In this document: piece by piece, positions 39,987-49,293 of the stretch
Layout of the letters: every line of letters starts with the position of its first letter
How positions within the stretch are numbered: the stretch's first letter is position 1
Origin: Skermanella stibiiresistens SB22
Lineage (GTDB): Bacteria > Pseudomonadota > Alphaproteobacteria > Azospirillales > Azospirillaceae
Direction: 5' to 3'
Assembly (NCBI RefSeq): GCF_000576635.1
Contig: NZ_AVFL01000015.1
Span: forward strand, 1-64,000
DNA: 64,000 nt
The notes under the pieces: model-generated
Told to the model about the DNA's origin: nothing
The model's database searches: none
The model's input: only the letters and a program-made list of their open reading frames with translations
Position numbers and translations under genes: made by a program

Positions 39987-40196
39987 ATATACAGGTTGTG
40001 CGGATCTGCATTTTATCGCCCAAAGTTATACAGCCTTACGTGCGGAGTTGGCTTCACCATCCGCGCTGTATACATCGTATGACTAATGAAGGGCAAACTG
40101 GTGAACAGAAGCTTAAGATTTTTCCCAATTCGGCCCCTTTACCACCATTGCGCTGGGGAAAAAACGACAGGCACGGCGGCAGCGTTAAGCGGATCG

Positions 40197-40229
40197 GGCG
40201 GCGGGGCGATACCCATCGCTCCCGCCGCC
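40197..40229. other. Long GC-rich hairpin in intergenic region
   Basis: ggcggcggg + gcgat pairs with atcgc + cccgccgcc around a 4-base accc loop; one unpaired T at 40220 is the only defect. Neither strand has a T run right after it. It may belong to an RNA gene or be an attenuator-like element. Confidence 0.4.
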
Positions 40230-40558
40230 TCCCAGTCGGATGGGCAAAAGCGCTTTCGCACATCGCTTGGGCTGAAGAGCCCGGGGCGATAGGGGCTTTG
40301 CCATCGGGATATCCGACCGCTTTCCCGGATCATCCCGCGACGAACCGGGTTGACCAAGCCGTCTCCACCGTGCGTTGGGCCGTACACTGGAGTGGGTCCC
40401 CCGCACGATCCTCGACAACCTGGGACCGCTATACTGTCGATAGGGACAGGATGGGTCAAGAGGGCTGGATCGCCAAAGGCGTACGCATTCGGCGCGGACC
40501 TAACCCATTTGATAGGACGTCGGCGAACGATGTCGGAGTAAAGTATCTCAACCTGTTT

Positions 40559-40584
40559 GGAACTCAACTCCATCACTCGCTGTT
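40559..40584 (+). promoter_or_regulatory. EcfG-like promoter of the 40.6-43 kb cluster
   Basis: GGAAC, 17 bases, TGTT, 63 bases before the ATG at 40648. It has the same form as the element before the DUF2892 gene (874-899). Confidence 0.5.
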
Positions 40585-40647
40585 GCTGCCACATCTGAAC
40601 GCGTGAACGCACGCGGTTGAGAACAGCGTCATGAGGAGGTCTCGAAT

Positions 40648-41649
40648 ATGGCTACGCGCGACACGACTGGCTCCCCCGGTGGGTCCTTGGGCGGTGGTTC
40701 CTTGGGCGGCTCCCCGGGCAGTTCGACCGGGTCGGGGTTGGGCGCCTCCCGCACCGGCGGTCCTGGCTCCGGTGGTTCCAGCACGAATTCAACGGTGGAC
40801 CAAGCCCGCGAGACAGCCGCCAACACCATCGACAAGGTCAAGCGCGAGGCCGAGTCCGAGGGTGGCCGTTTGGCCGGCGCCGCTCGCACCCGCGCCCGCT
40901 CGGCCTTCGAACATCAGCAGAACCGCGTGGCCGACAGCATCGGCAGCGTCGCCGAGGCGCTGCATCAGGCCGCCGACCAATTGAACGAGCGCAACGAGGA
41001 CGTCGTCGCCCGCTACACCGACTCCGCCGCCCAGCGGATCGAGCAGTTCGCCGACAGCCTGCGCAACCGTGATCTGGACGATTTGGTCGGTCAGGCCGAG
41101 CAGTTCGCCCGCCGCCAGCCCGAGATCTTCCTGGGTGGCGCCGTTGTCGTCGGGTTCGCCATCGCTCGTTTCCTGCGGACTTCCGGTAGCCGGCAGGCCC
41201 GGTACCGGTCCGGCTCCGGCAGCGGCGCCACCTACGGCGGCTCCTACGGCGACCGGTCGCGGACGGAGCGTTCCACCGGTGGCTACCCCAGCGGCTCGGC
41301 CGGTGGCTCACAGGGCGGCACCGCTGATTTCGCCCGCCGTGAGACGGGAACCCGGAACTACTCGACCGGCTCCTCGTCGGCTGGCATGAGTGGCGCATCG
41401 ATGGGCACGCCTCCGCTCGGTGGCGTGTCGCCCGGTGGACCGGCGGGAACGTCCGGCGTTTCGGGCACGGGTGCGGCGACGACGCCGGTGGGTTCGACTA
41501 CGACGTCCATCGGGACCTCGCCGGGCGGAAGCTCGATGGGTTCGGGCCTCGGCACCACGCCGACCCCTTCGACCGGCACCACCGCCTCCACGGTGAAACC
41601 GGACACATTGTCCAAGGGCACCACCCCGCCGCGGGGGACCACCCCATGA
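40648..41649 (+). CDS. Membrane-anchored low-complexity protein
   Basis: A 333-residue protein. Residues 1-50 are Gly/Ser-rich; 50-165 form a long amphipathic helix or coiled coil rich in Glu, Arg and Ala (VDQARETAANTIDKVKREAES ... QQRIEQFADSLR type sequence); a single membrane helix follows near 170-187 (PEIFLGGAVVVGFAIARFL), a combination seen in DUF883/DUF3618-type proteins; the last 140 residues are a Gly/Ser/Thr/Pro-rich tail. No enzymatic motif. A strong ribosome site (gaggaggt) and an EcfG-like promoter precede it. Its stop overlaps the start of the next gene, so the cluster is an operon. Role in envelope stress is an inference. Confidence 0.8.
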   Translation: MATRDTTGSPGGSLGGGSLGGSPGSSTGSGLGASRTGGPGSGGSSTNSTVDQARETAANTIDKVKREAESEGGRLAGAARTRARSAFEHQQNRVADSIGSVAEALHQAADQLNERNEDVVARYTDSAAQRIEQFADSLRNRDLDDLVGQAEQFARRQPEIFLGGAVVVGFAIARFLRTSGSRQARYRSGSGSGATYGGSYGDRSRTERSTGGYPSGSAGGSQGGTADFARRETGTRNYSTGSSSAGMSGASMGTPPLGGVSPGGPAGTSGVSGTGAATTPVGSTTTSIGTSPGGSSMGSGLGTTPTPSTGTTASTVKPDTLSKGTTPPRGTTP

Positions 41650-42083
41650 TCGGGCGGCCGGACGACAACCTCCGCGGATATGACGATGCCCAGCGGACTG
41701 GTGGCGACCGGCCGCTGACTGGCCTGCTGACCGAACTCGCCCAGGAAACCACCACCCTGGTGCGGAAGGAGGTCGAGCTGGCCAAGGTCGAGATGTCCGA
41801 GAAGGTCAACCAAGCCACTACCGGAGCCATCTCGTTGGCGGCCGGCGGCATGGTGGCCTTCGCCGGGCTGATCTTCCTCCTGCTGGCGCTGACCTACTAT
41901 CTGGCGACCTTGATGGAGCCCTGGTTGGCCGCGCTGATCGTCGGCGGCGTCGTCACGCTCATCGGCATCGTTTTGGTGTCGATGGGCAAGAGCAAGCTGA
42001 CCGCGCGCAACCTCCAGCCGAATCGGACCTTGTCATCCCTCCAGGACGACAAGGACTGGGCCAAGGCTCAGATGGGGCGCTGA
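41646..42083 (+). CDS. Holin-X superfamily III (phage-holin-like) membrane protein
   Basis: A 145-residue protein with a helical N-terminus (LTGLLTELAQETTTLVRKEVELAKVEMSEK, the common start of the Holin-X family) and two membrane helices (about 63-90 and 95-115). Despite the family name these chromosomal proteins are not linked to phage; no phage genes are present here. The start overlaps the previous stop (ATGA). It is regularly found with the kind of proteins encoded on either side. Confidence 0.85.
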   Translation: MIGRPDDNLRGYDDAQRTGGDRPLTGLLTELAQETTTLVRKEVELAKVEMSEKVNQATTGAISLAAGGMVAFAGLIFLLLALTYYLATLMEPWLAALIVGGVVTLIGIVLVSMGKSKLTARNLQPNRTLSSLQDDKDWAKAQMGR

Positions 42084-42183
42084 GGCGGTCCCGATCAGGC
42101 CATCGAGTTTCCGTCACCGAAATCAGGGCGCGCCGTTTCCAACCGGAGACGCGCGGCGCCCACAACGAACCAGGCGGTATATC

Positions 42184-43005
42184 ATGAACAGAACTTATTA
42201 CGAGAACTACAGCAACTATCCCGACGACCGCGACGACGACAGCTCGATCCTCGGCAATCCCATTCCGCTGGCGCTGATCGGGCTTGGCGTCGGTTGGCTT
42301 GTCTGGAGCAACACCAGCCATCCCGGCGTCGACAACCGTTTGCGCGACGCGCGCCGCCGGGCCCGCCAGTACGGCAACACCGCCCTCCACCGCGCCAGCG
42401 AATTGCGCGATCAGGCGATGAACCGGGCCGGCGAGTTCCGCGACCAAGCCGTCAATCGGGCGTCCGAGCTTCGCGACCAAGTCTCCGACCGCGCGTCGGA
42501 TCTGCGGGACCAAGCCGGCGACGCCACCCAGTCGATGCGCGACCGGGTCAAGAGCCAGACCGGCGGACAGCAGCGCCAAGGTTTCTCGGATTATTCGTCG
42601 AGCGACAGCTATGGCCGCCAGACCGACTACAAGGAGCGTGCCCGCCAGTATGGTGACAAGGCATCGCGCCGCGCCCGCCAGGGCTATGGCAGCGTCGTCA
42701 GCCTGGTCGACGAGCATCCGCTGATGGCCGGTGTCATGGGCATCGCCGTCGGTGCCGTGATCGGCGCCAGCATCCCGGCCAGCCGCTATGAGAACGAGTT
42801 GCTGGGCGATTACAGCGACGAGTTTTACAGCCGCGCCCGCGAGTTCGGCAGCGAGGCGGTCGATCGCGCCACCACCGTCGTCCGCACCGCCGCCGAAGCC
42901 GGTGTCGACGCCGCCCGCGACGCTGGTCAGGAAGAGGCCCAGAAGCAGGGTCTGACCGCCGAGCAGGTGGAAAAGCGCGCCGAGGAAAAGACCAACAACG
43001 CCTGA
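42184..43005 (+). CDS. LEA-like 11-mer repeat membrane protein
   Basis: A 273-residue protein. After an acidic N-terminus and a hydrophobic helix (about 26-41), residues 71-114 contain four 11-residue repeats (ASELRDQAMNR, AGEFRDQAVNR, ASELRDQVSDR, ASDLRDQAGDA) with degenerate copies after them. Such 11-mer amphipathic repeats are typical of LEA proteins and lipid-surface-binding helices. A second helix lies near 178-196 (LMAGVMGIAVGAVIGASI), followed by another charged helical tail. It is 100 bases downstream of the holin-like gene and ends before a UUCG-loop terminator. Protection of membranes under desiccation or osmotic stress is a plausible inference. Confidence 0.8.
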   Translation: MNRTYYENYSNYPDDRDDDSSILGNPIPLALIGLGVGWLVWSNTSHPGVDNRLRDARRRARQYGNTALHRASELRDQAMNRAGEFRDQAVNRASELRDQVSDRASDLRDQAGDATQSMRDRVKSQTGGQQRQGFSDYSSSDSYGRQTDYKERARQYGDKASRRARQGYGSVVSLVDEHPLMAGVMGIAVGAVIGASIPASRYENELLGDYSDEFYSRAREFGSEAVDRATTVVRTAAEAGVDAARDAGQEEAQKQGLTAEQVEKRAEEKTNNA

Positions 43006-43030
43006 TTGGCGGGTTCGGTCGGAACGATCA

Positions 43031-43063
43031 GGGAGGGGTGGCTTCGGCCATCCCTCTCTTTTT
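43031..43063 (+). terminator. Rho-independent terminator with UUCG loop
   Basis: gggaggggtggc and gccatccctctc form a 12-bp stem (two G-U pairs) around a ttcg tetraloop, followed directly by TTTTT. It ends the 40.6-43.0 kb operon. Confidence 0.9.
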
Positions 43064-43089
43064 GCCTACTCGCTGATCCACAAACGAAA

Positions 43090-43117
43090 ACGGGCCGCCC
43101 CATCCGAGGCGGCCCGT
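43090..43117 (-). terminator. Terminator of the 56-residue peptide gene
   Basis: acgggccgcc and ggcggcccgt form a perfect 10-bp stem with an 8-base loop; on the minus strand it is followed by TTTTCGTTTG. It lies 24 bases after the stop of the gene at 43141-43311. Confidence 0.8.
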
Positions 43118-43140
43118 CTCGTACATGGTGCGGCCTGTCG

Positions 43141-43311
43141 TCAGCCGCGTGTCTGGCTCTGCGGTTTCACACCCTGGTCCGCGACGCCGTCGCTAACCGG
43201 GGCCTGCGCGGAGTGGGTCGTGTGCGAAGGGCAGGCACTGGCGACCCCAGCCATCAGAAGAGCCGAAACGCCAAACACAGCGGCAATGACCGGCTTTGCT
43301 CCATGAGACAT
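43141..43311 (-). CDS. Small exported peptide (56 residues), unknown
   Basis: A short gene with a near-perfect ribosome site (aaaggaggt) seven bases before the ATG and its own terminator. The product starts MSHGAKPVIAAVFGVSALLM and has a signal sequence ending AGVASA, cleavable before a Cys; the mature part is about 30 polar residues with one Cys and two His (CPSHTTHSAQAP ...). It could be a lipoprotein or a small secreted factor. It lies 79 bases downstream of pstB in the same direction, where phoU often stands, so co-expression with pst is possible. I do not recognise a family. Confidence 0.7.
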   Translation of the reverse strand: MSHGAKPVIAAVFGVSALLMAGVASACPSHTTHSAQAPVSDGVADQGVKPQSQTRG

Positions 43312-43390
43312 TGGACCACCTCCTTTCGGTTGTTTGCAGATGGATTAAGGGTGGCACATTCACGGGCCGCGTCAAGACGCTTATCGCGGC

Positions 43391-44239
43391 TCAGCCAAAA
43401 CGGCCGGTCACGTATTCCTCCGTGCGCTTCTTCTTGGGCGTGGTGAACAGCTCCTCGGTCACGCCGAATTCAATCAGTTCACCCAGATACATGAAGGCGG
43501 TGAAGTCGGACGCGCGGGCGGCCTGCTGCATGTTGTGGGTGACGATGCAGATCGTGTAGTCGCTCTTCAACTCGTCGATCAACTCCTCGATCTTGGAGGT
43601 CGAGATGGGATCGAGGGCCGAGGCCGGCTCGTCCATCAGCAGGACCGACGGGTTGACCGCGATCGCCCTGGCGATGCACAGACGCTGCTGCTGACCGCCG
43701 GACAGGCTGAGTCCACTCTGGTTCAGCTTGTCCTTGACCTCGTTCCAAAGCGCCGCCCGGCGCAGCGCCTGCTCCACCCGGCTATCCATCTCGTCCCGCG
43801 GCAGCTTCTCGTAGAGGCGGATGCCGAACGCGATGTTGTCGTGGATGCTCATGGGAAAGGGCGTCGGCTTCTGGAACACCATGCCGATCCGCGCCCGCAG
43901 CAGGTTAAGGTCGATGTTGGGCGACAGCAGGTTCTCGCCATCCAGCAGAACCTCGCCGACCGCGCGCTGGTTCGGATACAGGTCGTAGATCCTGTTGAGG
44001 ATGCGCAGCAGGGTGGACTTGCCGCAGCCGGACGGACCGATGAAGGCGGTCACCCGACGATCGTAGATCGGCAGCGTGATCTTCTTCAGCGCCTCGAACT
44101 CCCCATAGAAGAAGCTGAGGTTCTTGATCGAGACCTTCTCGACCAGCTTGTTGGCCTCCATAGGCTTGCCGGTCGAGGCATCGCCCGCCACCGCCCGGCC
44201 CGCCGTGCCGCTCGTCAGGGAGAAGGAGGAGTTTCGCAT
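43391..44239 (-). CDS. pstB: Phosphate ABC transporter ATP-binding protein PstB
   Basis: ATPase of the high-affinity phosphate importer. The 282-residue protein has the PstB signature: [11 protein letters not shown], Walker [31 protein letters not shown], the ABC signature [14 protein letters not shown], Walker [14 protein letters not shown] and the H-loop [12 protein letters not shown]. The ATG at 44239 lies two bases after the pstA stop and has aaggga upstream; an internal ATG at 44161 (MEANKLVEK) would give the more usual length of 256. It is the last pst gene; no phoU or phoB follows. Confidence 0.97.
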   Translation of the reverse strand: MRNSSFSLTSGTAGRAVAGDASTGKPMEANKLVEKVSIKNLSFFYGEFEALKKITLPIYDRRVTAFIGPSGCGKSTLLRILNRIYDLYPNQRAVGEVLLDGENLLSPNIDLNLLRARIGMVFQKPTPFPMSIHDNIAFGIRLYEKLPRDEMDSRVEQALRRAALWNEVKDKLNQSGLSLSGGQQQRLCIARAIAVNPSVLLMDEPASALDPISTSKIEELIDELKSDYTICIVTHNMQQAARASDFTAFMYLGELIEFGVTEELFTTPKKKRTEEYVTGRFG

Positions 44240-44241
44240 GG

Positions 44242-45093
44242 TCAGCGTCCCTTGGAGCCGAGACCCGCCAGGAAGCGGGCGGTGATGTTGATGACGAGGA
44301 TCATGAAGGTGATCAGCAGGGCGCCGGCCCAGGCCAGTTCCTGCCAATCCTCGTATGGGCTGAGCGCGAAGCGGAAGATGACCACCGGCAGGTTCGCCAT
44401 CGGCGCGTTCATGTCGGTGCTCCAGAACTGGTTGCTCAGTGCTGTGAACAGGAGCGGCGCCGTCTCGCCGCTGACCCGCGCCACCGCGAGCAGCACGCCC
44501 GTGATCATGCCGTTGCGCGCCGCGCGGTAGGCGACCATCACGATCACCTTCCACTGCGGCGCCCCCAGGGCCGCAGCGGCCTCGCGCAGGCCGGCCGGCA
44601 CCAGGTTCAGCATGTCCTCGGTCGTCCGCACCACCACCGGGATGACGATGACCGAGAGCGCCACGGCCCCGGCCCAGGCCGAGAAGTGGCCCATGGGAAC
44701 CACCATGACGCCATAGATGAACAAGCCGATGATGATCGATGGCGCGCTCAGCAGGATGTCGTTGATGAAGCGGATGACATGGCCCAGCATGTTGCCGCGG
44801 GAATATTCCGCCAGATACGTCCCGGCCATGACGCCGATCGGCGTGCCGATCAGCGTCGCCAGCAGGGTCATGACGACGCTGCCGTAGATGGCGTTGAGCA
44901 ACCCGCCGGCGATGCCGGGAGGCGGCGTGCTGAGGGTGAAGACGCTGGGGACCAGGGCTCCCAGGCCGTTGTACAGCAGCGTCCACAGGATGGCGACCAG
45001 CCAGAAGATGCCGAAGGCCGCCGCGGCCATCGACAGTCCCAGCGCGATCTTGTTGGTCAGGCGGCGCCGCGCGTAGATTTCCATCGGGATCAT
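44242..45093 (-). CDS. pstA: Phosphate ABC transporter permease PstA
   Basis: Inner-membrane permease subunit, 283 residues with six membrane helices and the cytoplasmic EAA-type loop ([20 protein letters not shown]). [15 protein letters not shown] and [15 protein letters not shown] are characteristic of PstA. The ATG at 45093 overlaps the pstC stop as ATGA; longer upstream frames are shadows of pstC. Confidence 0.96.
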   Translation of the reverse strand: MIPMEIYARRRLTNKIALGLSMAAAAFGIFWLVAILWTLLYNGLGALVPSVFTLSTPPPGIAGGLLNAIYGSVVMTLLATLIGTPIGVMAGTYLAEYSRGNMLGHVIRFINDILLSAPSIIIGLFIYGVMVVPMGHFSAWAGAVALSVIVIPVVVRTTEDMLNLVPAGLREAAAALGAPQWKVIVMVAYRAARNGMITGVLLAVARVSGETAPLLFTALSNQFWSTDMNAPMANLPVVIFRFALSPYEDWQELAWAGALLITFMILVINITARFLAGLGSKGR

Positions 45094-46070
45094 CCCCCCG
45101 CCCGCTTCCGCATGCGGAGCAGCATGATCTTGGCCAGGGCCAATACGGTGAACGTGATGAAGAACAGGATCAGGCCCAGCCCGATCAGCGACGAGATGTA
45201 AAGCTCGCCGACCGCCTCGTTGAACTCGTTGGCGATGGCCGCCGAGATCGTCGTGCCCGGCGCCATCAGCGATTTGCCGATCCGGTGCGCGTTGCCGACG
45301 ACGAAGGTCACGGCCATGGTCTCGCCCAGCGCCCGCCCCAGCCCCAGCATGACGCCGCCGACCACGCCGACCCTGGTGTAGGGAAGCACCACCTTCCAGA
45401 CGACTTCCCAGGTGGTGGCGCCCAGGCCATAGGCCGATTCCTTGACCATCGGCGGCACCGTCTCGAACACGTCGCGCATGATGGACGTGATGAACGGCAG
45501 GACCATGATCCCCAGGATCAAGCCGGCGGTGAAGATCCCGATGCCATAGGGCGGACCGGAGAAGATGTGGCCGATCAGCGGCAGCTTGCCGACCGTGTCG
45601 ATCAGGAACGGCTGGAGCGTCTGCTGGAAGATCGGGGCGAACACGAACAGGCCCCAAATGCCATAGATGATGCTGGGAATGCCGGCCAGCAGCTCGATCG
45701 CCGTTCCGACCGGACGCTTCAGCCACGGCGGCGCCAACTCGGTCAGGAACACCGCGATGCCGAAGCTGGTCGGGACGCCGACGGCCATGGCGATCAAGGC
45801 GGTCATCAAGGTGCCGTAGATCGGCGCCAAGGCTCCGAAGCGATCGGTCACCGGGTTCCAGACCTCGGTGGTGACGAAGTCGAAGCCATAGGCGTTCAAC
45901 GCCGGCAGCGAGCCGTGGACCAGCGTGAAGAACACGCCACCCAGGATCACGAGCACGGTGATGGCGAAGAAGGCCGTCGCCGACTTGAACGCCTTGTCCA
46001 TCAAGCTCTGGCGTCTGGCTTGCCGGCCGCTGAGGACACGGGTTTGTGCGGGGATGGCTGTGTCGGTCAT
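45090..46070 (-). CDS. pstC: Phosphate ABC transporter permease PstC
   Basis: Partner permease of PstA, 326 residues with six to seven membrane helices. The motifs [19 protein letters not shown], the EAA loop [22 protein letters not shown] and [18 protein letters not shown] are typical of PstC. It follows pstS after 22 bases. Confidence 0.96.
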   Translation of the reverse strand: MTDTAIPAQTRVLSGRQARRQSLMDKAFKSATAFFAITVLVILGGVFFTLVHGSLPALNAYGFDFVTTEVWNPVTDRFGALAPIYGTLMTALIAMAVGVPTSFGIAVFLTELAPPWLKRPVGTAIELLAGIPSIIYGIWGLFVFAPIFQQTLQPFLIDTVGKLPLIGHIFSGPPYGIGIFTAGLILGIMVLPFITSIMRDVFETVPPMVKESAYGLGATTWEVVWKVVLPYTRVGVVGGVMLGLGRALGETMAVTFVVGNAHRIGKSLMAPGTTISAAIANEFNEAVGELYISSLIGLGLILFFITFTVLALAKIMLLRMRKRAGG

Positions 46071-46092
46071 TGCTGAAAGTCCAGTCGCGGCG

Positions 46093-47172
46093 TCAACGCT
46101 GGTCGCCGTTCCACAGGGCTTCGCCGTTCACGTTGGCGAAACCGCTGGCCCAGGTTTGTTCGACCTGTTTCACGACGGTGTCGGGCATCGGAACATAGCC
46201 CAGATCCTCCGCCATCTTGTCGCCGTTCGCGTAGGCCCAGTCGAAAAACCGCAGCGCCGACCGCGACGCCTCGGCGTCTTTGGGCTCGCGCGGCATCAGG
46301 ATGAAGCTGGCCCCCGTGATGGGCCAGCTTCCGGGGCCGGGCTGATTGGTCAGGATCACGTAGAAGCCGGGGTTCCGGGTCCAATCGGCCCCGGCCGCCG
46401 CCGCCTGGAAGGCTTCGCTGGCGGGGGCCACCCACTCGCCGTCGCGGCTTTTCAGGACGGCGTCGGTCATCTTGTTCTGCTTGGCGTAGGCGAATTCCAC
46501 ATAGCCGATGGCGCCGCGCGTCCTGCCGGCCATGGCGGCGACACCCTCGTTGCCGCGGGCGCCGATGCCGGCCGGCCACTGGACCGACGTGTTGCTGCCG
46601 ACCTGCTCCTTGAACTCGGGGCTGACCTCGGAGAGGTAATTGGTGAACAGGAAATTTGTGCCCGATCCGTCCGCCCGGTAGATCGGGGCTATCGCCAAAT
46701 CGGGAAGCTCCAGGCCCGGGTTCAACGCCTTGATGGCCGGATCGTCCCAGGTCTCGATCGTTCCGAGATAAATCTTGGCCAGCGTGGCTCCATCCAGCTT
46801 GAGCTGGCCTGGCTTGACACCCTTGACGTTGATGATGGGGACCACTCCGCCCATCAGCATCGGGAACTGGACCAATCCGGCTTTCTCCAGATCCTCTGGC
46901 TTCAGGGGACTGTCCGACGCGCCGAAGGTGACCGTCCGCTCCTTGATCTGGCGGATGCCGCCACCGGACCCGATCGCCTGGTAATTGACGCTGGTCCCGG
47001 TTTCCTGCTGATAGGCCTGGGCCCAGCGGGCGTAGACCGGGTATGGGAACGTGGCGCCAGCACCGGAGATGTCGATCGCCTGGGCCGGAAAGACAAACGC
47101 CATCGATCCGAGAACGGCGCCGGCGAGGCCTGGGATCGCGCCGCGCGCGACGGTCTTGGCGAAGATGGTCAT
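46093..47172 (-). CDS. pstS: Phosphate-binding periplasmic protein PstS
   Basis: Periplasmic receptor of the importer, 359 residues. The signal peptide (about 1-32) ends FPAQA; the mature protein starts IDISGAGATFPYPVYARWA. Phosphate-contact motifs are visible: GSGGGIRQI, FGASDSPL, YRADGSGTNFLFTNYL and GNEGVAAMA. The start is preceded by gagagga. It is the first gene of pstSCAB; no Pho box was recognised in the region upstream, which is surprising for this operon. Confidence 0.96.
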   Translation of the reverse strand: MTIFAKTVARGAIPGLAGAVLGSMAFVFPAQAIDISGAGATFPYPVYARWAQAYQQETGTSVNYQAIGSGGGIRQIKERTVTFGASDSPLKPEDLEKAGLVQFPMLMGGVVPIINVKGVKPGQLKLDGATLAKIYLGTIETWDDPAIKALNPGLELPDLAIAPIYRADGSGTNFLFTNYLSEVSPEFKEQVGSNTSVQWPAGIGARGNEGVAAMAGRTRGAIGYVEFAYAKQNKMTDAVLKSRDGEWVAPASEAFQAAAAGADWTRNPGFYVILTNQPGPGSWPITGASFILMPREPKDAEASRSALRFFDWAYANGDKMAEDLGYVPMPDTVVKQVEQTWASGFANVNGEALWNGDQR

Positions 47173-47846
47173 CGGATCCTCTCACTCAATCTCAATGGGG
47201 CCTCGATGGGGCGGCCTGGAAGAGGCGGCGGGAAGAAAGTGCGACCCTTGATCGCCCATGGCCCGAGCGGATAACGGAAGAGCGGCGGCGAACGGCGAGC
47301 CTTCAAACACTCTTGACCAAACCTTCACATCTCATCGCCTCGGTCCATTCCCCCCGACGCCGGCGACATATGGGGCGGCGAGGGCGTCCGCCAACCGTCC
47401 GTAGGCGCACCGAAGCCCTATGTGCCAAATCACGTGTCGTCAGGCACGCGAAATCGGACATCACGCCGAAGCGGGGACCGCGGAACAAGCACCGCCACAT
47501 GATCGCGGCGCGTCAGACTGGGATGATCGACCGGGCGTGCGGCATGGACACTGGCCGCCTGCCCTGACATTCCGGTCCGCGACGGATCGGGTCCCAACCA
47601 TGTCCAAGCGACGAATTCCCATGTGATCGAACAGGCGGCGTCATGATTTGACACCTGTCGGACCGAGAGATGGGGCCGCGTAAGAAATACTATTTCAAGG
47701 ATACGGTTTCATTCGTCAAAAGTTTCAAATCTTCTAGACCAATCGGTCCATTTCGATAACTTTCCATATTTTGGAAAGCTTATTCCCCCTTTGACGGTTA
47801 GCTATTGTACTGTTTCAAATGATGTCATGGTTGGGGAAGTGGCACG
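47173..47846. other. Divergent intergenic region pstS / sensor kinase
   Basis: 674 bases. No convincing gene on either strand. It must contain the pst promoter; a consensus Pho box (two CTGTCAT-like repeats) was looked for and not found, only scattered TGTCA/TGACA words around 47645-47660. The part from 47685 to 47830 is AT-rich and probably holds the promoter of the kinase gene, with a 7-bp inverted repeat ctttcca-tattt-tggaaag at 47760-47778. Confidence 0.5.
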
Positions 47847-49292
47847 ATGCTGGTGGGCGACAAGCGCACGAAGCGGGGTAAACGGCCCTGTGACGTCCGG
47901 AGCGAGCAAGTATCGCTGGTCGTCAGACAGCTGCCTCTCGTCTTGTCCGCGAATGTCATCAATCCCATCCTGATCGCCGCCATTCTGGCTGAAGTCGCGC
48001 CAGTCATCGAGGTCTCGGCTTGGGCGGCCCTTCTGGTCGGTCTGGCGGGCGCCCGGTTCATTCACTTGCGCGGGCGGGACACCGGCGTCCTGGCCAACTC
48101 GGACCCACGGCGCCTGACCCTGAGGTTGGCCGCCGCGTCCGGAGTTTCAGGATGCCTTTGGGGCGTGGGCCTCGCGATCCTTCTGCCCGAGCCCCTGCTC
48201 CACCGGCTGTTCGTCACCTTCGTCCTGGGGGGCATGGCGGCGGGAGCCGTCGCCACCCTGTCGCCGCTCCTGCCGGTGGTGACGGCGTTCCTGCTGCCCT
48301 GCATGCTGCCGCTGGCGCTGCGCTTGGCGATGGAAGGCGAGGACCCGGTCTATCTTGGGATGGGCGTGCTGGCGCTGCTCTTCACCGGCGGTCTCTGGCT
48401 GGCCGCCTGGAAGCTCAACGGCTGGATCACGGAGATGCTTCGCCTGAAGGCGGAAAAAATCGATCTCGCGGAGGAGTTGTCATCGGTGCTGGGCGATTTG
48501 GAGCGGCAGGTGGAACAGCGGACCGCCGACCTGCGCGCCGCCCGCGACGAGGCCGATCGCGCCAATCAAGCCAAGACCCGCCTGCTCGCCGCCGCCAGCC
48601 ATGACCTGGGGCAGCCGTTCCAGGCCATGAGACTGTTCATCGACCTGCTGGAAAAGCAACTCGCGGGGTCGCGCCACGAGGAATACCTGCGCCGCTTGGC
48701 CCAGGCGCATGACAGTGGCGAGCGCATGCTGGCGAGCCTGCTGGACCTGTCCAGGCTGGAGACGGGTGCGGTCGAAGTCCGGACCGAGCCCTTCGCCATA
48801 AACCCGCTGCTCGAACGGCTGGCCGGGGAGTTCCAGCCATTGGCCTCCAGCCGGGGGCTTGGGCTCAAGGTGCGGTCCAATGGAGACGTCGTGGTCAGCG
48901 ATCCGGTGCTGTTGCAGCAGATCCTGTCGAACCTGCTGGCCAACGCGCTCCGCTACACCCCGGCAGGCCGCGTGCTGCTGGCCTGCAGACGGCGCGGAGG
49001 ACATCTCCGGGTGGAGATATGGGACACCGGCATTGGCATCCCGGCCGACCAGCTGGACGACATCTTCGAGGAGTTCCGCCGCATCGACCAATTGGAGCAG
49101 GCCGATTTTCGCGGGGTCGGCCTCGGCCTCTCGATCGTGCGCCGGACTGCCGCCTTGCTCGACCATCCCGTGACGGTCCGCTCCCGCCCCGGTCACGGAT
49201 CCTTGTTCGCGGTCTCCGTCCCCGTCATGGCCCCAAGCCAGGGCGCGGCGGAGACCGCGGAACGACTATCCGGATCGACCCGGATCACCTGA
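47847..49292 (+). CDS. Sensor histidine kinase with multi-pass N-terminus
   Basis: A 481-residue kinase. About five to six membrane helices occupy residues 27-190 with almost no periplasmic domain, so the stimulus is probably in the membrane or cytoplasm. A coiled coil (200-240) leads to HisKA with His252 (LAAASHDLGQPFQAMRLF, the HDLxQP variant) and HATPase ([26 protein letters not shown]). There is no receiver domain and no regulator gene beside it, so it is an orphan kinase. It ends one base before the convergent ssb gene. Confidence 0.88.
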   Translation: MLVGDKRTKRGKRPCDVRSEQVSLVVRQLPLVLSANVINPILIAAILAEVAPVIEVSAWAALLVGLAGARFIHLRGRDTGVLANSDPRRLTLRLAAASGVSGCLWGVGLAILLPEPLLHRLFVTFVLGGMAAGAVATLSPLLPVVTAFLLPCMLPLALRLAMEGEDPVYLGMGVLALLFTGGLWLAAWKLNGWITEMLRLKAEKIDLAEELSSVLGDLERQVEQRTADLRAARDEADRANQAKTRLLAAASHDLGQPFQAMRLFIDLLEKQLAGSRHEEYLRRLAQAHDSGERMLASLLDLSRLETGAVEVRTEPFAINPLLERLAGEFQPLASSRGLGLKVRSNGDVVVSDPVLLQQILSNLLANALRYTPAGRVLLACRRRGGHLRVEIWDTGIGIPADQLDDIFEEFRRIDQLEQADFRGVGLGLSIVRRTAALLDHPVTVRSRPGHGSLFAVSVPVMAPSQGAAETAERLSGSTRIT

Positions 49293-49293
49293 C

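Larger units (their letters stand above)
39962..40647. other. Long divergent intergenic region
   Basis: 686 bases between the leftward lipoprotein operon and the rightward membrane-protein cluster. Open frames on both strands here read as non-coding. Noted structures: an 8-bp inverted repeat at 39969-39986, a long GC-rich hairpin at 40197-40229 and an EcfG-like promoter at 40559-40584. Room remains for an untranslated RNA or long leaders. Confidence 0.5.

Noticed and set aside
39911-40612. Two overlapping open frames (231 and 157 codons) in the 40 kb intergenic region
   Set aside because: No ribosome site, no hydrophobic or domain pattern, and codon composition unlike neighbours; treated as non-coding.
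41646-42083. Holin-like gene as a sign of prophage
   Set aside because: No integrase, terminase, capsid, lysis or attachment sites nearby; Holin-X proteins are common chromosomal genes.
47173-47660. Possible Pho box before pstS
   Set aside because: Only isolated TGTCA/TGACA words far upstream were found, not two half-sites with the right spacing.
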